A stretch of DNA of 64,000 nt from Pisolithus tinctorius. Taxonomy: Eukaryota; Basidiomycota; Agaricomycetes; Boletales; Pisolithaceae. Below the pieces are notes generated by a model. That model searched no databases and was not told the DNA's origin. It saw nothing but the letters and a program-made list of their open reading frames with translations. A program made the translations under genes and the position numbers. Numbering within the stretch: the stretch's first letter is position 1; each line of letters begins with the position of its first letter. This document shows, in pieces, positions 11,201 to 21,130 of the stretch. The stretch covers positions 124,001-188,000 of the forward strand of contig JANFAH010000002.1 of assembly GCA_024663395.1 (NCBI GenBank), read 5' to 3'.

Positions 11201-14200
11201 AAGGGGTGAGAGCCTAGGTTTCACAGCGACGGAAATACAGACCCTAGAGAGAGATAGGAACTGGACGTCGGCCTCGATGGGAAACCCAGTCGAGGAACGA
11301 ATTGTCACTAGGCTTAGAGACCATGCCCTTCCAATCCTGGAAAGAGGGAACGTAAATCGATTTGAATGTGATAGGAAAGATGATACAACTTTCCTAATAT
11401 TCGACTATCACCTAGGCATTCGGCTAGAGCTCCCCTCAAGCAAGACCGCGATCCCTGACTTCGACATTGTCCATTGGCACGCAAAGGAGGTGTTCCGATC
11501 GTGCCTGACCCTTCTTGGTCACGACCCTCTCGAGGATGATGATACGGGAATTGGCTCGCTTTTCGACGGACACGTGTCTGGGTCAGACTCTGTACAACGT
11601 GACACTGCAAACGACTTACCGTGTAATGCGATCCGTGTGAAGGGGACTAACGTCCGCGCTGATGACCGAACAACCCTGCAAAGGAACGCGTCAATAACCA
11701 AGGACTTTACGCGAAAGATACCGAAACCGTTGGTGGTGGTGGTGCACGTCAATGGCCACCCTGCGCGCGCTTTGATCGACACTGGATCACTAGCAGACTT
11801 TATGTCAGTAACACTCGCCGAACAGTTACAAGTAAAAAGGGTCCCGCTTGAGAAACCACTTACCATACAACTGGCCGTTCAAGGCTCGCGATCGAAGGTA
11901 AACTTCGGCGCGAAAGTAAGGTTCCAATACCAGAATATAGACTGTGAACGTCACTTCGACGTAATGAACCTCCAAAATTATGACCTGATTCTCGGGACAC
12001 CGTTCCTATACCAACACAAAGTAATGGTCGGTCTGCACTCGCCCAGAGTAGTAATCGGCAGCTCGAGGCCGACGGAGATGAAGGGCGAGCAAGTCTCGAC
12101 CCTGGAATCGCGTGCTACTGAAATATATCACGAAAGCATAGAGCGGGCAAGGCAACACCTACAGGAGCTAGCCAAACCGCTGTGCTCCCAAGTGGGGGCG
12201 ACAGCCCTTCCCCCGTTCCGAGCGATCAACCACGAGATTCCTCTGATCGACGAGAAGAAGGTTTACCCCTGGCGACCATCTAGATGCCCTGAGGCATTAC
12301 GACCCCTCTGGGCTGAAAAGAAGAATGCGTACCTAAGGACCGGCCGCTGGGAGCTGACAGCAGCGCGCAATACTTGCCCAATGCTACTAATCCCCAAGGC
12401 GGGAACTCCTCCTCGACTGCGTGTGGTGGTCGACCTGCGCGAACGGAATAAAAACACGCGTAAGCTGTCATCACCCATGCCTGACATGGATGGCATTTTA
12501 CGGAGGGTGGCGAAGAAACCTTACCGTTCAATAATAGATGGAGCTGACGCCTATGAGCAAATTAGGGTGGTCCCTGAACACGTCGAACGAACTGCCGTGA
12601 CCACCCCGGATGGGAACATGGTCAGCCTTGTGGTACAACAGGGCGACTGTAACGCACCAGCGACTTATCAGGCGTTGATGAACCATATATTTGGAGAGTA
12701 TATTGGAACCTTCATGGATGTATACTTGGATGACATCATCATTTACTCTGAAACGCTGGAAGATCACATCCGGCATGTTAAAACCGTCCTTGAAATCCTC
12801 ACCAGAGAGAAACTTTACCTTAGTGAGAGGAAGCTCCGGTTCCTGTGTGACGAAGTTAAGATACTGGGCCGCGTCGTCACAGACGACGGAATAAAGATGG
12901 ACCCTGAAAAGGTAGATCGAATCATGAACTGGAAAGTACCTACCAATCGAGCGCTGTGCAAGGGGTTCATCGGATCGGTTGGATACCTCGCAGATGATAT
13001 TTACAAAGTTCGCGTACCTTTGGGAGTACTGGCGGAGGCGAGTGCTGAGACCCGCCCATTTCGATGGACTTTCACCGAGCAACGAGCCTTCGAGACCGTG
13101 AAACAATACGTCGCTGCTTGTGCAGGCCACAGCCGAGTACCACTGGAATATGGGCCCGACTGCAACCCCATCTGGGTCATGACTGATGCCTGCGGGAACG
13201 GCATAGGCGGCGTAATCGCGCAAGGACAGGACTGGAAATCCGCGAGGATCGCCGCGTTCTACTCTGCAAAGATGTCGTCAGCTCAGCGCAACTACCCAGT
13301 CCACGAACAGGAACTCCTCGCGGGAGTTGAGACGATGTTGCGACATCGCGACATCCTGCAGGGGACGCATTTCACGTGGGTTACCGACCACAAAAGCTTA
13401 ACATACCTGCTGGATCAAAAGGACCTATCCGGTAGGCAGGCGCGCTGGTTAGAAAAATTGGCTGAATTCAACTTCGTTATCAAGTACGTACCGGGTGTGG
13501 AGAATGTCCTCCCGGACGCCCTATCCAGGATGTACGAATTTGATGCGCCTGGGACGATACGCGCGCCTAGTGAATACCTGCACCACGACCTAGATGTCGA
13601 GGGATCAGCGACTACGCACGAAGATAAGCAGGTCATCAGCGCACCTGTGTATGTAGGCATCGAGGCGATGGCTATCTCCACTGGATCCCGCGTCCGAAAC
13701 GATAGAGGGAGTGAGCGACAGCTTGTGCCTACTGATGAAAGTGCGGTAAAACAGCCAGTGCGCCGGGTGAGGTTGATAGTGAGATCCCCATCAACGGCAT
13801 CCACCCCGACTGAGGACACACCTGCTATGGAACTTCCGAGCCCACCCGTGGGCAATGCTGAGAAGGATAAGGTCGGAACTCCAACGGACGCACCTGCCCA
13901 AACTGTCCCAAGGAAAGCGACTGCTAGACGTCGCCGATCTCCTACGCCCCCTGCGGAGACTGGTCGACCCGAGACGGGCATCGAGTTTGCTCGTCGGATG
14001 AAAGATCGCTTCGTCCTGCTGGGCCCAGGCGAACGAAGGAAGGGGGGGAAGGACAGTGGATTCCCTACTACAAGTACACATGATGCACCCAATGCGGACA
14101 CGTTGCAGAACACACATGTATTGCCGAGCACGGATCAACACGCATCGCACGCGAATGACTCTACTACCACAGTAACGAACGTCCCATTAGTTGTATACCC

Positions 14201-17200
14201 AGGGAATGAGGGTGTGCTTAAGGCAGCCCAACATAAGTACGACAAAGACCCGTTTTTCAAGCAAATAATCGACGAGCCGCAGGCTTTCAAAAACTTTGAG
14301 ATCACACCTGATGGATTCATAAGCTTGAAACTCCCAGATCGTACCGTATTTTGCGTACCGGACATTGAAGTAAACGGGAAACGGCTTAGAGAAACTGTCA
14401 TCGACCATGCCCACTCCTTGTTAGCCCACCTGGGTGCCAAAAAGACCGTGTCATATATACGCGAGTTCCTATGGTGGGATTCCATGGTGAAAGACATCAC
14501 CGCCTTCTGTACATCATGCCAGACGTGTCAGCGAAGTAAACCCCCTACCCATAAACCGTTTGGACTGCTAAACCCACTGTCCGTACCATCGAAGCCTTGG
14601 GAAGCAATTGGGGTCGACTTTGTTGGACCTCTCCCAGAGTCCAAGGATCGCGACGGAGAATACGATTCGATAACTGTGATCATAGACCTATTGACGTCCA
14701 TGGTACATATCGTACCAAGCAGAACGACTTACACCGCCCGCGAAGTCGCAGAATTAATGTTCGCCGAGGTGTATAAACACCACGGGTTACCTCGGGCGAT
14801 TATCAGTGATCGCGATGTTCTATTCACGAGCGCGTTCTGGAAACATCTGAACGATCTAATCGGAATACGGCAAAAAATGTCAAGCGCTTACCACCCTGAA
14901 ACTGACGGTGCTACGGAGCGCGCCAACCGAACGATCGGCCAAATGCTAAGATGTTGTATCGGTCCGAACCAAAAGGACTGGGTGTCGAGACTTCCTGCGA
15001 TCGAATTCGCCATCAACAATGCGACGTCAGAATCGACAGGATACGCACCTTTCTTCTTGAATACAGGACGGATGCCTCGCAGAATGATATGGGACGCTCC
15101 TACGAGGGATGAGTACCCGAGTGTACGAGCATTTGCTAACAAAATGAAGCTTACCTTATTGGACGCTCATGACGCCATTCTTAAAGCTCGAGTGAAGCAG
15201 ACAGGAGGCGCTAATAAAAAGCGCCGGGCGTGTCCATTCTCTACAGGGGACCTCGTATACATCTCTACAAAGAATATCAGTCTGTCAAAGGGGACGTCAC
15301 GAAAACTAGTGCCGAAATTTATTGGACCCTACCGAATCTCGGACGACTTCGGTAATAATTCATACCGCATTGCGCTGCCCGATAATCTAAAGCAAAGAGG
15401 CATTCATGATGTGTTTCACGCGTCGCTGCTGAGAATACACATACCTAACGATGACCGAAAGTTCCCTGGCCGGATGGATGATCAGGTCCCTGAACTTGGA
15501 GGAACGAACCACGAATGGGCCGTTGATCGAATTCTAAGACACCGCGGCAACCGCTCGGATGCAAAATTCGAGGTTCAGTGGACAGCGGGAGATCGAACGT
15601 GGTTACCATATGATGAGATCGCGCATCTAACAGCGCTTACCGATTATTTCGAGGCCATCGGGGTTGATGGGATTGAGAAATTGAGGGACACAGGCGACGG
15701 GGGTTCGTCGGACGACGACTCCCAGGTGTTCGTAGGACACTTGACACCGCACATCTGCGGGACCCATTTAAGCCGCCCTTGTCCCAATTGTAAAACTCGA
15801 CCCACGTACTGGAATCCCCCTCTGGCCAAATCATCACAACCTCGAGACCACCACGCCAACACCAGCACTCAACCTCGTCCACGCCGCCACACTCGTCCTC
15901 CCGATCGTCGCGCTCGTCCTTGTCAACCCTCGTGCTCGCCCCAAATTCACCCTCGTCGCGCGAATCCTCGTGCTAATCCTCGTGCTGGCCCGCACAGAAC
16001 CCATACCCGCCATAACTACTGTCGTACACCAAGTTGCTATCACCAGAGATTCAGCAATAGACGCCCAAACTCGAATAACCATCGGCGTCGCACCCAATCT
16101 CGTTGCAGGAGCTACAACCCTTCTCACCGTCGGAACAAGCAAGCCCGTCGGTCGTATACTCCCCCTTTGATATTCCGACCCTCGAGACCGCGGGACTTAA
16201 GCCCTGACTCTGCAGAGAGACTCCACCGCACACTCTTCGACATCGTTAGCGACCTCCAGAGTCTAGCTATCAGCCCCTTACCTGACGCGAGACAACACTG
16301 TGTGGATAACATGTCAGACGTTGATGGAGATAGTTCAATTGAGCGGGCTAACCCTGATTTCTTCGTCATCTGGGGCGACCCTAGATCAGGGAACCCAGAG
16401 GATCGCGTCCTGGCCCATCGCGAGCAAGTTCGCTCCTACTTCCAATACGATAAAGCCTTGCGTCGTAAAACAGGAGACCCCCTCGACGTACCGGCTGGAT
16501 ACCTCCAATTTAGAGAGGCCTACAACCGCAATGCTACCACGCGGTCACGCTTTGCATACTACGAGCCGGGAGATAACGCTCGTATAGTCATCACGGGCCC
16601 AGCTCCAACTAAGAAGGAGGTTTTGGGAACGGACGCGGACCTGCGTAGTAAGGAAGAGAGGGAGGGAGGACAAGTACTTAACGGTGCCGAGACGGAGACG
16701 CTCAATAGTATGCTCTGGGATGCGGCAGAGCGGCTCAAGCGACAACGTGAGCGATTCCAACGAGGGTACCAGGATCGCCGCGGTCGCAGAGAGGACGATC
16801 GCCACGCTAGGGGGCCCCTGGGCAACCGCCCTAGTTCCTCGACGTTCGAGGATCGTCGCGCTGAGAAGTCCAACTCGAGTAAGCGACGGGAGACCACTAG
16901 GGCAAATAGATTCCGAGGAGGCCACCAGACACGCACCCGCTCGCGCTCGCCTACTCCAATCGCTAGTTCCTCTACCACCACCTTGGATGCGATCCCGCCC
17001 TTCGGCGAACTCACTGATCCCGCTGGGTATCTGGCTCACGACCCCTCTAATGTCACGGTCGACTCGGTAGGCGTTGACGTCGCCATTGATGGTCTTGAGG
17101 AGGGATACGAGGAAGGGTACGATGGCGTGGCTGACGCAGAAGGCGAGGATGACACGATGGAACAGGGCGACGATGCGGAAAACGCCGGTGGTGCTGCTTA

Positions 17201-17201
17201 G
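8226..17201 (+). CDS. Gag-Pol polyprotein of gypsy-1, 2991 aa, with long C-terminal extension
   Basis: The order is: disordered basic N-terminus with PGLR-xx-SP repeats (about aa 96-146) and a Ser/Asp tract (about 430-492); retrotransposon Gag domain (about 525-690); CCHC knuckle CFVCHKSGHFSRNC (784-797); aspartic protease DTGS (1185-1188); reverse transcriptase with YLDD (1500-1503); RNase H (about 1650-1770); zinc-binding H2C2 integrase domain (about 2061-2102); integrase core D2131, D2195, E2231 (D,D-35-E); chromodomain (about 2429-2479). All key catalytic residues are present. About 510 residues follow the chromodomain: an Arg/Pro/His-rich part and an acidic end with no recognised domain, more than usual for the family; an internal ATG at 16311 starts MSDVDGDSS. 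ATG 8226 lies 133 bp after the LTR end. A gag-pol fusion in one frame implies processing by the protease without frameshifting. Confidence 0.95.
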   Translation: MVNTRASTRRATRARASSLPPSPLTAQPGADIIDNSPLPKLTPLGSQYSTPIERPVADNVRSYSDVVRTGSRDPSPMSKEVIANVPGSRVSSPVDPGLRAISPTYLGLRNTSPTRPGLRATSPMCPELRPVPSRPPGLRVNSPVNPGDKEIPGAENARTVRVWVPTHEVSEIPPVHVRCDSIFPASEVDVEQGDWTEVTRKRSRERRAHSLLRSDQRDVVRKAERRLTPDERDRIRRRSLSLTRNNLDSTTTEGDEPPIPGNRKGKGPDPRNWGGLDLSDREIDPEAQRATLASWNIASKLAYKGNDDLPGPSQKADAEGAVSSEEDVPQSTANDRTFKKKKSKRKGKDNKTTSKSSKVPPNPVKDMVDRVVRQDHKRRERQRTPKAMEPVKQVNPKSYIGLAFKRLEKDERRTSRTKRKHKSSRRRESFDDSDSDRSSSDDSEISSSSDDPSSGPSSSSNDDSTSSSDDTSSTSGSSSSSSMSSDDSSRSREHRRRGRSKRPRNRSRRSHKLKKRSRSRRKTTLKPIPPTKYDGSDNPHAFHRFVTEGTAYVEDGRVETKKRAFILSHYLTGKAHEFYVREVSGDPYKWRLSDFFTELFNYCFPIDFRMRQREKLQSCYQNSKTVKNYLYELNEIWNMIGETNERTKVHKFWSGLRKELQRDLWKEKLNPEVSNLKKVVASAEILEIAQSITGDYTHKSRRRRSKKRTVESAAVSTGEPESSRNRRHRARRKRYKSEGNQRDSAPAESSKNGGRRARHQDKRKRDNPRMSKEEQERHKAEGLCFVCHKSGHFSRNCPGKNTVPSSGKPPGITSFGVDVDFGDIECQRLLAKSTENDPELSVHFIQTRGPNVQDDDDEPEDDLPDLESVSDDDEYGTDNGVTTDDEDSGDRMRVYIYSNNRIWERQQSETRIGNPIADRARELLSGICYPGDDPDSLHTYMDTRFLVYDLKDGRHMIVESERDVVRPEDRIMIETHLLMDPTFRIDRWYWALRGESLGFTATEIQTLERDRNWTSASMGNPVEERIVTRLRDHALPILERGNVNRFECDRKDDTTFLIFDYHLGIRLELPSSKTAIPDFDIVHWHAKEVFRSCLTLLGHDPLEDDDTGIGSLFDGHVSGSDSVQRDTANDLPCNAIRVKGTNVRADDRTTLQRNASITKDFTRKIPKPLVVVVHVNGHPARALIDTGSLADFMSVTLAEQLQVKRVPLEKPLTIQLAVQGSRSKVNFGAKVRFQYQNIDCERHFDVMNLQNYDLILGTPFLYQHKVMVGLHSPRVVIGSSRPTEMKGEQVSTLESRATEIYHESIERARQHLQELAKPLCSQVGATALPPFRAINHEIPLIDEKKVYPWRPSRCPEALRPLWAEKKNAYLRTGRWELTAARNTCPMLLIPKAGTPPRLRVVVDLRERNKNTRKLSSPMPDMDGILRRVAKKPYRSIIDGADAYEQIRVVPEHVERTAVTTPDGNMVSLVVQQGDCNAPATYQALMNHIFGEYIGTFMDVYLDDIIIYSETLEDHIRHVKTVLEILTREKLYLSERKLRFLCDEVKILGRVVTDDGIKMDPEKVDRIMNWKVPTNRALCKGFIGSVGYLADDIYKVRVPLGVLAEASAETRPFRWTFTEQRAFETVKQYVAACAGHSRVPLEYGPDCNPIWVMTDACGNGIGGVIAQGQDWKSARIAAFYSAKMSSAQRNYPVHEQELLAGVETMLRHRDILQGTHFTWVTDHKSLTYLLDQKDLSGRQARWLEKLAEFNFVIKYVPGVENVLPDALSRMYEFDAPGTIRAPSEYLHHDLDVEGSATTHEDKQVISAPVYVGIEAMAISTGSRVRNDRGSERQLVPTDESAVKQPVRRVRLIVRSPSTASTPTEDTPAMELPSPPVGNAEKDKVGTPTDAPAQTVPRKATARRRRSPTPPAETGRPETGIEFARRMKDRFVLLGPGERRKGGKDSGFPTTSTHDAPNADTLQNTHVLPSTDQHASHANDSTTTVTNVPLVVYPGNEGVLKAAQHKYDKDPFFKQIIDEPQAFKNFEITPDGFISLKLPDRTVFCVPDIEVNGKRLRETVIDHAHSLLAHLGAKKTVSYIREFLWWDSMVKDITAFCTSCQTCQRSKPPTHKPFGLLNPLSVPSKPWEAIGVDFVGPLPESKDRDGEYDSITVIIDLLTSMVHIVPSRTTYTAREVAELMFAEVYKHHGLPRAIISDRDVLFTSAFWKHLNDLIGIRQKMSSAYHPETDGATERANRTIGQMLRCCIGPNQKDWVSRLPAIEFAINNATSESTGYAPFFLNTGRMPRRMIWDAPTRDEYPSVRAFANKMKLTLLDAHDAILKARVKQTGGANKKRRACPFSTGDLVYISTKNISLSKGTSRKLVPKFIGPYRISDDFGNNSYRIALPDNLKQRGIHDVFHASLLRIHIPNDDRKFPGRMDDQVPELGGTNHEWAVDRILRHRGNRSDAKFEVQWTAGDRTWLPYDEIAHLTALTDYFEAIGVDGIEKLRDTGDGGSSDDDSQVFVGHLTPHICGTHLSRPCPNCKTRPTYWNPPLAKSSQPRDHHANTSTQPRPRRHTRPPDRRARPCQPSCSPQIHPRRANPRANPRAGPHRTHTRHNYCRTPSCYHQRFSNRRPNSNNHRRRTQSRCRSYNPSHRRNKQARRSYTPPLIFRPSRPRDLSPDSAERLHRTLFDIVSDLQSLAISPLPDARQHCVDNMSDVDGDSSIERANPDFFVIWGDPRSGNPEDRVLAHREQVRSYFQYDKALRRKTGDPLDVPAGYLQFREAYNRNATTRSRFAYYEPGDNARIVITGPAPTKKEVLGTDADLRSKEEREGGQVLNGAETETLNSMLWDAAERLKRQRERFQRGYQDRRGRREDDRHARGPLGNRPSSSTFEDRRAEKSNSSKRRETTRANRFRGGHQTRTRSRSPTPIASSSTTTLDAIPPFGELTDPAGYLAHDPSNVTVDSVGVDVAIDGLEEGYEEGYDGVADAEGEDDTMEQGDDAENAGGAA

Positions 17202-17240
17202 TAAGCACGCACTTCACGACGGAAGGGTACTTTGTACCCT

Positions 17241-17251
17241 GGAGGGGGGAA
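17241..17251 (+). other. Polypurine tract of gypsy-1
   Basis: GGAGGGGGGA lies directly before the 3' LTR and would prime plus-strand DNA synthesis. Confidence 0.8.
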
Positions 17252-17537
17252 TGTAAGGATTCGGTCCGACGCTGTCGACCGTATGGTTAGATGTTGGTTT
17301 CTTTATGCCAGATCTTTGACTTTTCTCATTTATTCTCTGATCCTACTTAGCCCGTACAGATACTCTGACATATCTCGTGCCTAAGTCTCTACCCTATAAA
17401 ATAGGCCATGTATCGTACTGTACGGGGACTTCTTTTCTACCTCGAAATAAGACACTATTGTCTGGAAACCCGAGTAGACGAAGAATCCTTCTTGTTGTGC
17501 CGCCGTTAAAAGTTCTACACTTCTTATCGGCGTTACA
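17252..17537 (+). repeat. 3' LTR of gypsy-1
   Basis: This 286-bp LTR starts TGTAAGGATTCGG and ends CGGCGTTACA, with TATAAA at 17395-17400. It is followed by the target duplication GTCTC. It serves as the intact reference for the foldback 5' LTR, the decayed fragment at 5847 and the solo LTR at 58968. Confidence 0.93.
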
Positions 17538-17863
17538 GTCTCATTTCCTTATCCAACTCCAGTTTTTTTGTCTGACGTCCAGTCCAGGCTTTATTGTTTT
17601 GTGTTGCGTTCGGGAAGCCGTTTCTAGTCATCTATCCACGTCGACGCCATCGCTACCAACACAAAAAGACGGGCTGACCATGTCTCCCAGGCGTACCGCA
17701 AAACAAAAAGCAGTCAAGCCACCTTTTTGTTCTCCACGATGTCGCCCAAGATAGTCACGTCCATCAGTCCGTCTACCTATAAAGCATCCCAAACGATGGC
17801 GGAGGAAATCCAGCTAATTGTTCGTTCACCCTCGTCGCCAGACCGTTCTCGTGGAATAACACC

Positions 17864-18877
17864 ATGGCCCCTGCTGCTGCCAACTATTACACTCCTCCCA
17901 CTCATGCCCCTCAGAAGCAACGCGGATATCGCATCTGCGATACTTGCGGTGCAGTGGAGAACCCCTCCATCCAAAAGTTCCGTCTCTGCGGTGGATGCGT
18001 ACGTACCTGTCCATGATTGTCATTGTCCTATTCTGACATGTGCTCATTTCCGTGGGACGTCCAGTTAACCACCCAGTACTGTGTACGTTCCTATCCACCC
18101 GATATCCTTCTTCGACCATCTCACTCACACACACATGCAGTCCCCCGAATGTCAAAAGTCCCACTGGCCATCTCACAAAGCCATCTGCCAGCATACCGCC
18201 GCCCAACTTTCAGGTGCCAAACAACAACCTACTGGCCCATCTTACCCGGATGAAAACCTCGCCAAGTACCTTCGCAAATTCACCTCTACACATGCATCAC
18301 TACTCGGGTGGGCCGGCTTCCAGGCGCTGCAATTGAAGAGGATCCCAGCGAACATTAGACAGCATGCGCTGTTGATCGAGCTGAGTTATCATCCGTGTAA
18401 GGAGTCACTATTTCGGTACGTTCCTTTCCGTTCCTTGCGGTGCCGTGGATCCCGTCCCGTTTCAAATTTCAACGCCCAACCGCTAACCCGATTTCAAAAC
18501 CCACTCAGGTTCTCAATAGCAGAAACACACATCGTCCCGCGTTCCTACGTCACTTCCCATGATCCCCTCGTTGCCGCCGACATCGATCGGCGCGAGGACC
18601 GATGCCGAAAAAGTGGTGGCATCGGCACCCTCGTCATCCTCGTGCAATGCGGTGGTATCAGCCAAGTCATGCCCGTCGAGGTTGACCCACCAAGTAAAAT
18701 CACATGGGATTCCAGAGAGGACTGGAAGGAGGTGTTGAGACATTTTGTGGATTCGGGAAGGTCGGATTTCAAGCCAATATCGACTACTGCGAGAGGGTGA
18801 GTGCGCAAGCGAGTCTTTCATCCGACGACGGATGCTTATAATATGGTATTCTTGGTTACAGGGTTGTCTATGGATGA
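17864..18877 (+). CDS. MYND-type zinc-finger protein, five exons
   Basis: Exons are 17864-17998, 18065-18082, 18141-18415, 18509-18796 and 18862-18877, giving 243 aa. The MYND finger begins ICDTCGAVENPSIQKF and continues through RLCGGC, the microexon LTTQYC and SPECQKSHWPSHKAIC, so zinc ligands come from three exons. Introns are 66, 58, 93 and 65 bp, with donors GTACGT, GTACGT, GTACGT and GTGAGT. The C-terminal half (GGIGTLVILVQC, QVMPVEVDPPSKITWD, SGRSDFKPIST) matches in style a family of small agaricomycete MYND proteins of unknown function; MYND fingers bind proline-rich partners. ATG 17864 was chosen because it gives MAPAAANYY leading directly into the finger; no upstream ATG in the same frame was found. 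The gene starts 326 bp after the gypsy-1 insertion, which may have displaced its promoter. Confidence 0.85.
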
Positions 18878-19469
18878 TGAACGCGCCAGATTTTGTGGGC
18901 CACTTTTCTCTCGCTCAACGTTGACCGTTGCAGGCGCTCCTTCTTGCGATATTTTGAGCTATGAGGGTGATGATTTTTGTTTATTTGGCATACTGTATCT
19001 TCGATATATCACTGTACATTATCCATACACCCACCTCTCTTCCTTTCACATGCTCATCCTAGTTTCATGCTGTGTCGTTTTCCATCGTACGTTGTTCTAA
19101 TTAGTTTCTCGAGCGAATGATAAGCCGAATTAGATCGCACTAGTTTCGCGGTGTGAGAGGGTGACAGCTACAACGTCGATCTTACATCCCCGCACCTGTA
19201 GATGGGTCCTACATACGTTTCTTTCTGATCACAGTTGCGACGAAGACAGCGGAATATATGGATTGCCCACGTGGGTCTGTAATTACATGACCCTGATGTG
19301 CTGACTCATCCTCTCCAGCTACACACTGCGCATCAACATCATCGCACACGGAATAGTTGAAACAACCGCCTTCAAGCTTCATCCTCAAACGAACGGTGTC
19401 CGTCTCGCTTTCCAATCACAACTTTTCTGACGTCTAATTTCTATCGTTCGGCTGGACACACACATACCC
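18878..19469. other. Intergenic between the MYND gene and YPI1
   Basis: No coding signal. The segment is AT-richer than the genes and should hold the MYND 3' UTR and the YPI1 promoter; no clear motif was picked out. Confidence 0.4.
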
Positions 19470-20095
19470 ATGGAGACAGCCCCGCAACGTCATCCCTACA
19501 CGTCTGCACCCTCCGATGGATCTCGTACGATCACGACCCTCGCGCATGAGACTCCGGTAATTGATGGAATTGGTGCCTCAGGATCTAGTGGGAGCTTGGG
19601 AGAGGGTGGATCGGGTCCGGGAGAGAGTTCCGGGACGGCGGTGGGCACGCTTCGGCTGAGAGGTGCACCGAGGCGGAACGCGCAAAGGGTTATGTGGGGG
19701 GAAGACGTTGTGGATAATGAAGGATGCGGGAAGAAGAAGTCCAAAAGTGAGTGTGTTCCCTAAACCCCCTCCCCCACTCTCTTTTTTCACTTGAGGACGG
19801 AGGACTGGTATTGCGATCGACGGGGATATGGATACTGACAGTCACCCCCAAAGTCTGCTGTATTTTCCACAAGCAACGACGATTTGATGAGTCTTCGTCG
19901 GAATCAGATTCAGATTCAGATAGCTCGTGCGCTAGATGCGATGCACACGACAGTAATGAACATGACCAAGTCTTGCCATGTCCACACCGACACACTCACG
20001 GCCCGAATGGGAAACACGACTCGGACTCTGATTCTGATTGGAATGCGTATGAGAGACTTCCAAAATCGCAGAGGAGGAAGACGAGGAGGGGTTAA
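19470..20095 (+). CDS. Protein phosphatase 1 regulatory inhibitor, Ypi1/PPP1R11 family
   Basis: Two exons, 19470-19746 and 19854-20095, encode 172 aa; intron 19747-19853 (107 bp, GTGAGT...AAAG) joins in phase to give KSKICCIFHK. The family hallmark is complete: LRLRG, RRNAQRVMWGEDVVDNEGCGKK, CCIFHKQRRFDES. In yeast and animals these small disordered proteins bind PP1 (Glc7) through the V-x-W segment and regulate it in the nucleus. An acidic SESDSDSDSS run and a Cys/His-rich tail (CARCDAHDSNEHDQ, PCPHRHTHG) follow. The length is usual for fungal members. ATG 19470 is the first ATG of the frame after a gene-free stretch. Confidence 0.92.
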
Positions 20096-21130
20096 GATCC
20101 CACATCGTGGAATATTTTATCTGATTGTGTTGTAGGTGGGGCATGTGCATGAATCATGAGTACGGTCATGGGGTGCTTCGGACTGGGTTACCGGATCGGT
20201 GGCATTAATGTATGTACTTACTACTATTATGAAGTGGAGGTTCGGCTCGTGCCATACGAGTTTCAGCGTGATTTTTATCTGTGAAGCTGGATGTTGGTCT
20301 CTGGCAGATGGCAATCATGTCTCTTGTCTTCGTACTTAACGATGCTCAGGTGCTTGATAGACGTAATCACCCCACCTCCAGCGAAGAATTGCAGTACACC
20401 AGTTATGTGCTATTTGGTGGCTTCCCACCTGTTCTTTTTTTCAAGGCACGATGCGATGCGATGCAAGATGATACGTGATTAGCACCTCGCAGACCTGTAC
20501 AGTAGACTTCGATTTCTCAATCTCAGTTGCCCCAGCTGTTGCTGTTACATTTGAGTACTGGCCATTTGCGGAAACGAGCATGCAGATGGATATTTTCCGG
20601 GGGGCTCAAGTCGGAGTCGCGGACGAGTTGCGTCTTCCGGCTTCGAGTTGTATAGTAAGTGAAGTGAAGTCTGGATTTTGCCCACTTTAATTTACATCTC
20701 AGCGGCTCAAGCTGGAATAAGATGCCGGCCGCTCTTCTGTAGATCTTGGTGAAACGTACTTGATATCAGAAAATAACCTCAGCCTGAAGAATCTCAGTGC
20801 GAATACATGGGTGGGGAACAGTGATACCAAGGCTGAAAACGACCAGCAGCAGATGTGGCATTTCCTTCACAAGGTCTTCTAGTACATGTAATGTAGGTGT
20901 ATTCAATCAAAGAGTAAAGCGACTTACAGGGTGGGGACGGGTTATTGGATAGGGGTATTCTGACATAATCAGCTTAGCTCAGCAATCTCCACCAAGTCCA
21001 AAGCACTCTAGCTCGGAGAGGGCGTGGTTTCATTGGACGACCGCATTTGCGTCCTGTCTTAGGGGAGACACTTCGACCCTAACCAAAATTCATTGAGGTA
21101 GACTGTTTCTGCCACCGCAAGGCGTCCGAA
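20096..21130. other. Intergenic, no recognised gene
   Basis: Small frames only. A 10-bp match to the Tigger terminus with a TA before it (TACAGTAGACTT, 20498-20509) is present but no partner end was found. The right part should contain the TFIIF beta promoter. Confidence 0.4.

Larger units (their letters stand above)
7932..17537 (+). mobile_element. Ty3/gypsy chromodomain retrotransposon (gypsy-1), young, with aberrant 5' LTR
   Basis: The element is flanked by a perfect 5-bp target duplication, GTCTC, at 7927-7931 and 17538-17542. It holds one uninterrupted gag-pol ORF (8226-17201), a polypurine tract GGAGGGGGGA (17241-17250) and a normal 286-bp 3' LTR (17252-17537). The left end is not a normal LTR: it is an inverted copy of the LTR 3' end followed by a direct copy of the last 52 bp. 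No convincing tRNA-complementary primer site is seen after 8092. The sequence is CpG-rich with no nonsense mutation, which suggests recent insertion. Other members of the family in the window are the decayed fragment at 5847 and the solo LTR at 58968. Confidence 0.93.

Noticed and set aside
8411..17039. Many long minus-strand open frames inside gypsy-1
   Set aside because: They are antisense or shifted shadows of a CpG-rich 9-kb coding frame and carry no domain.
20498..20516. TACAGTAGACTT resembling the end of the Tigger element
   Set aside because: Only 10-12 bases match and no second end was found nearby.
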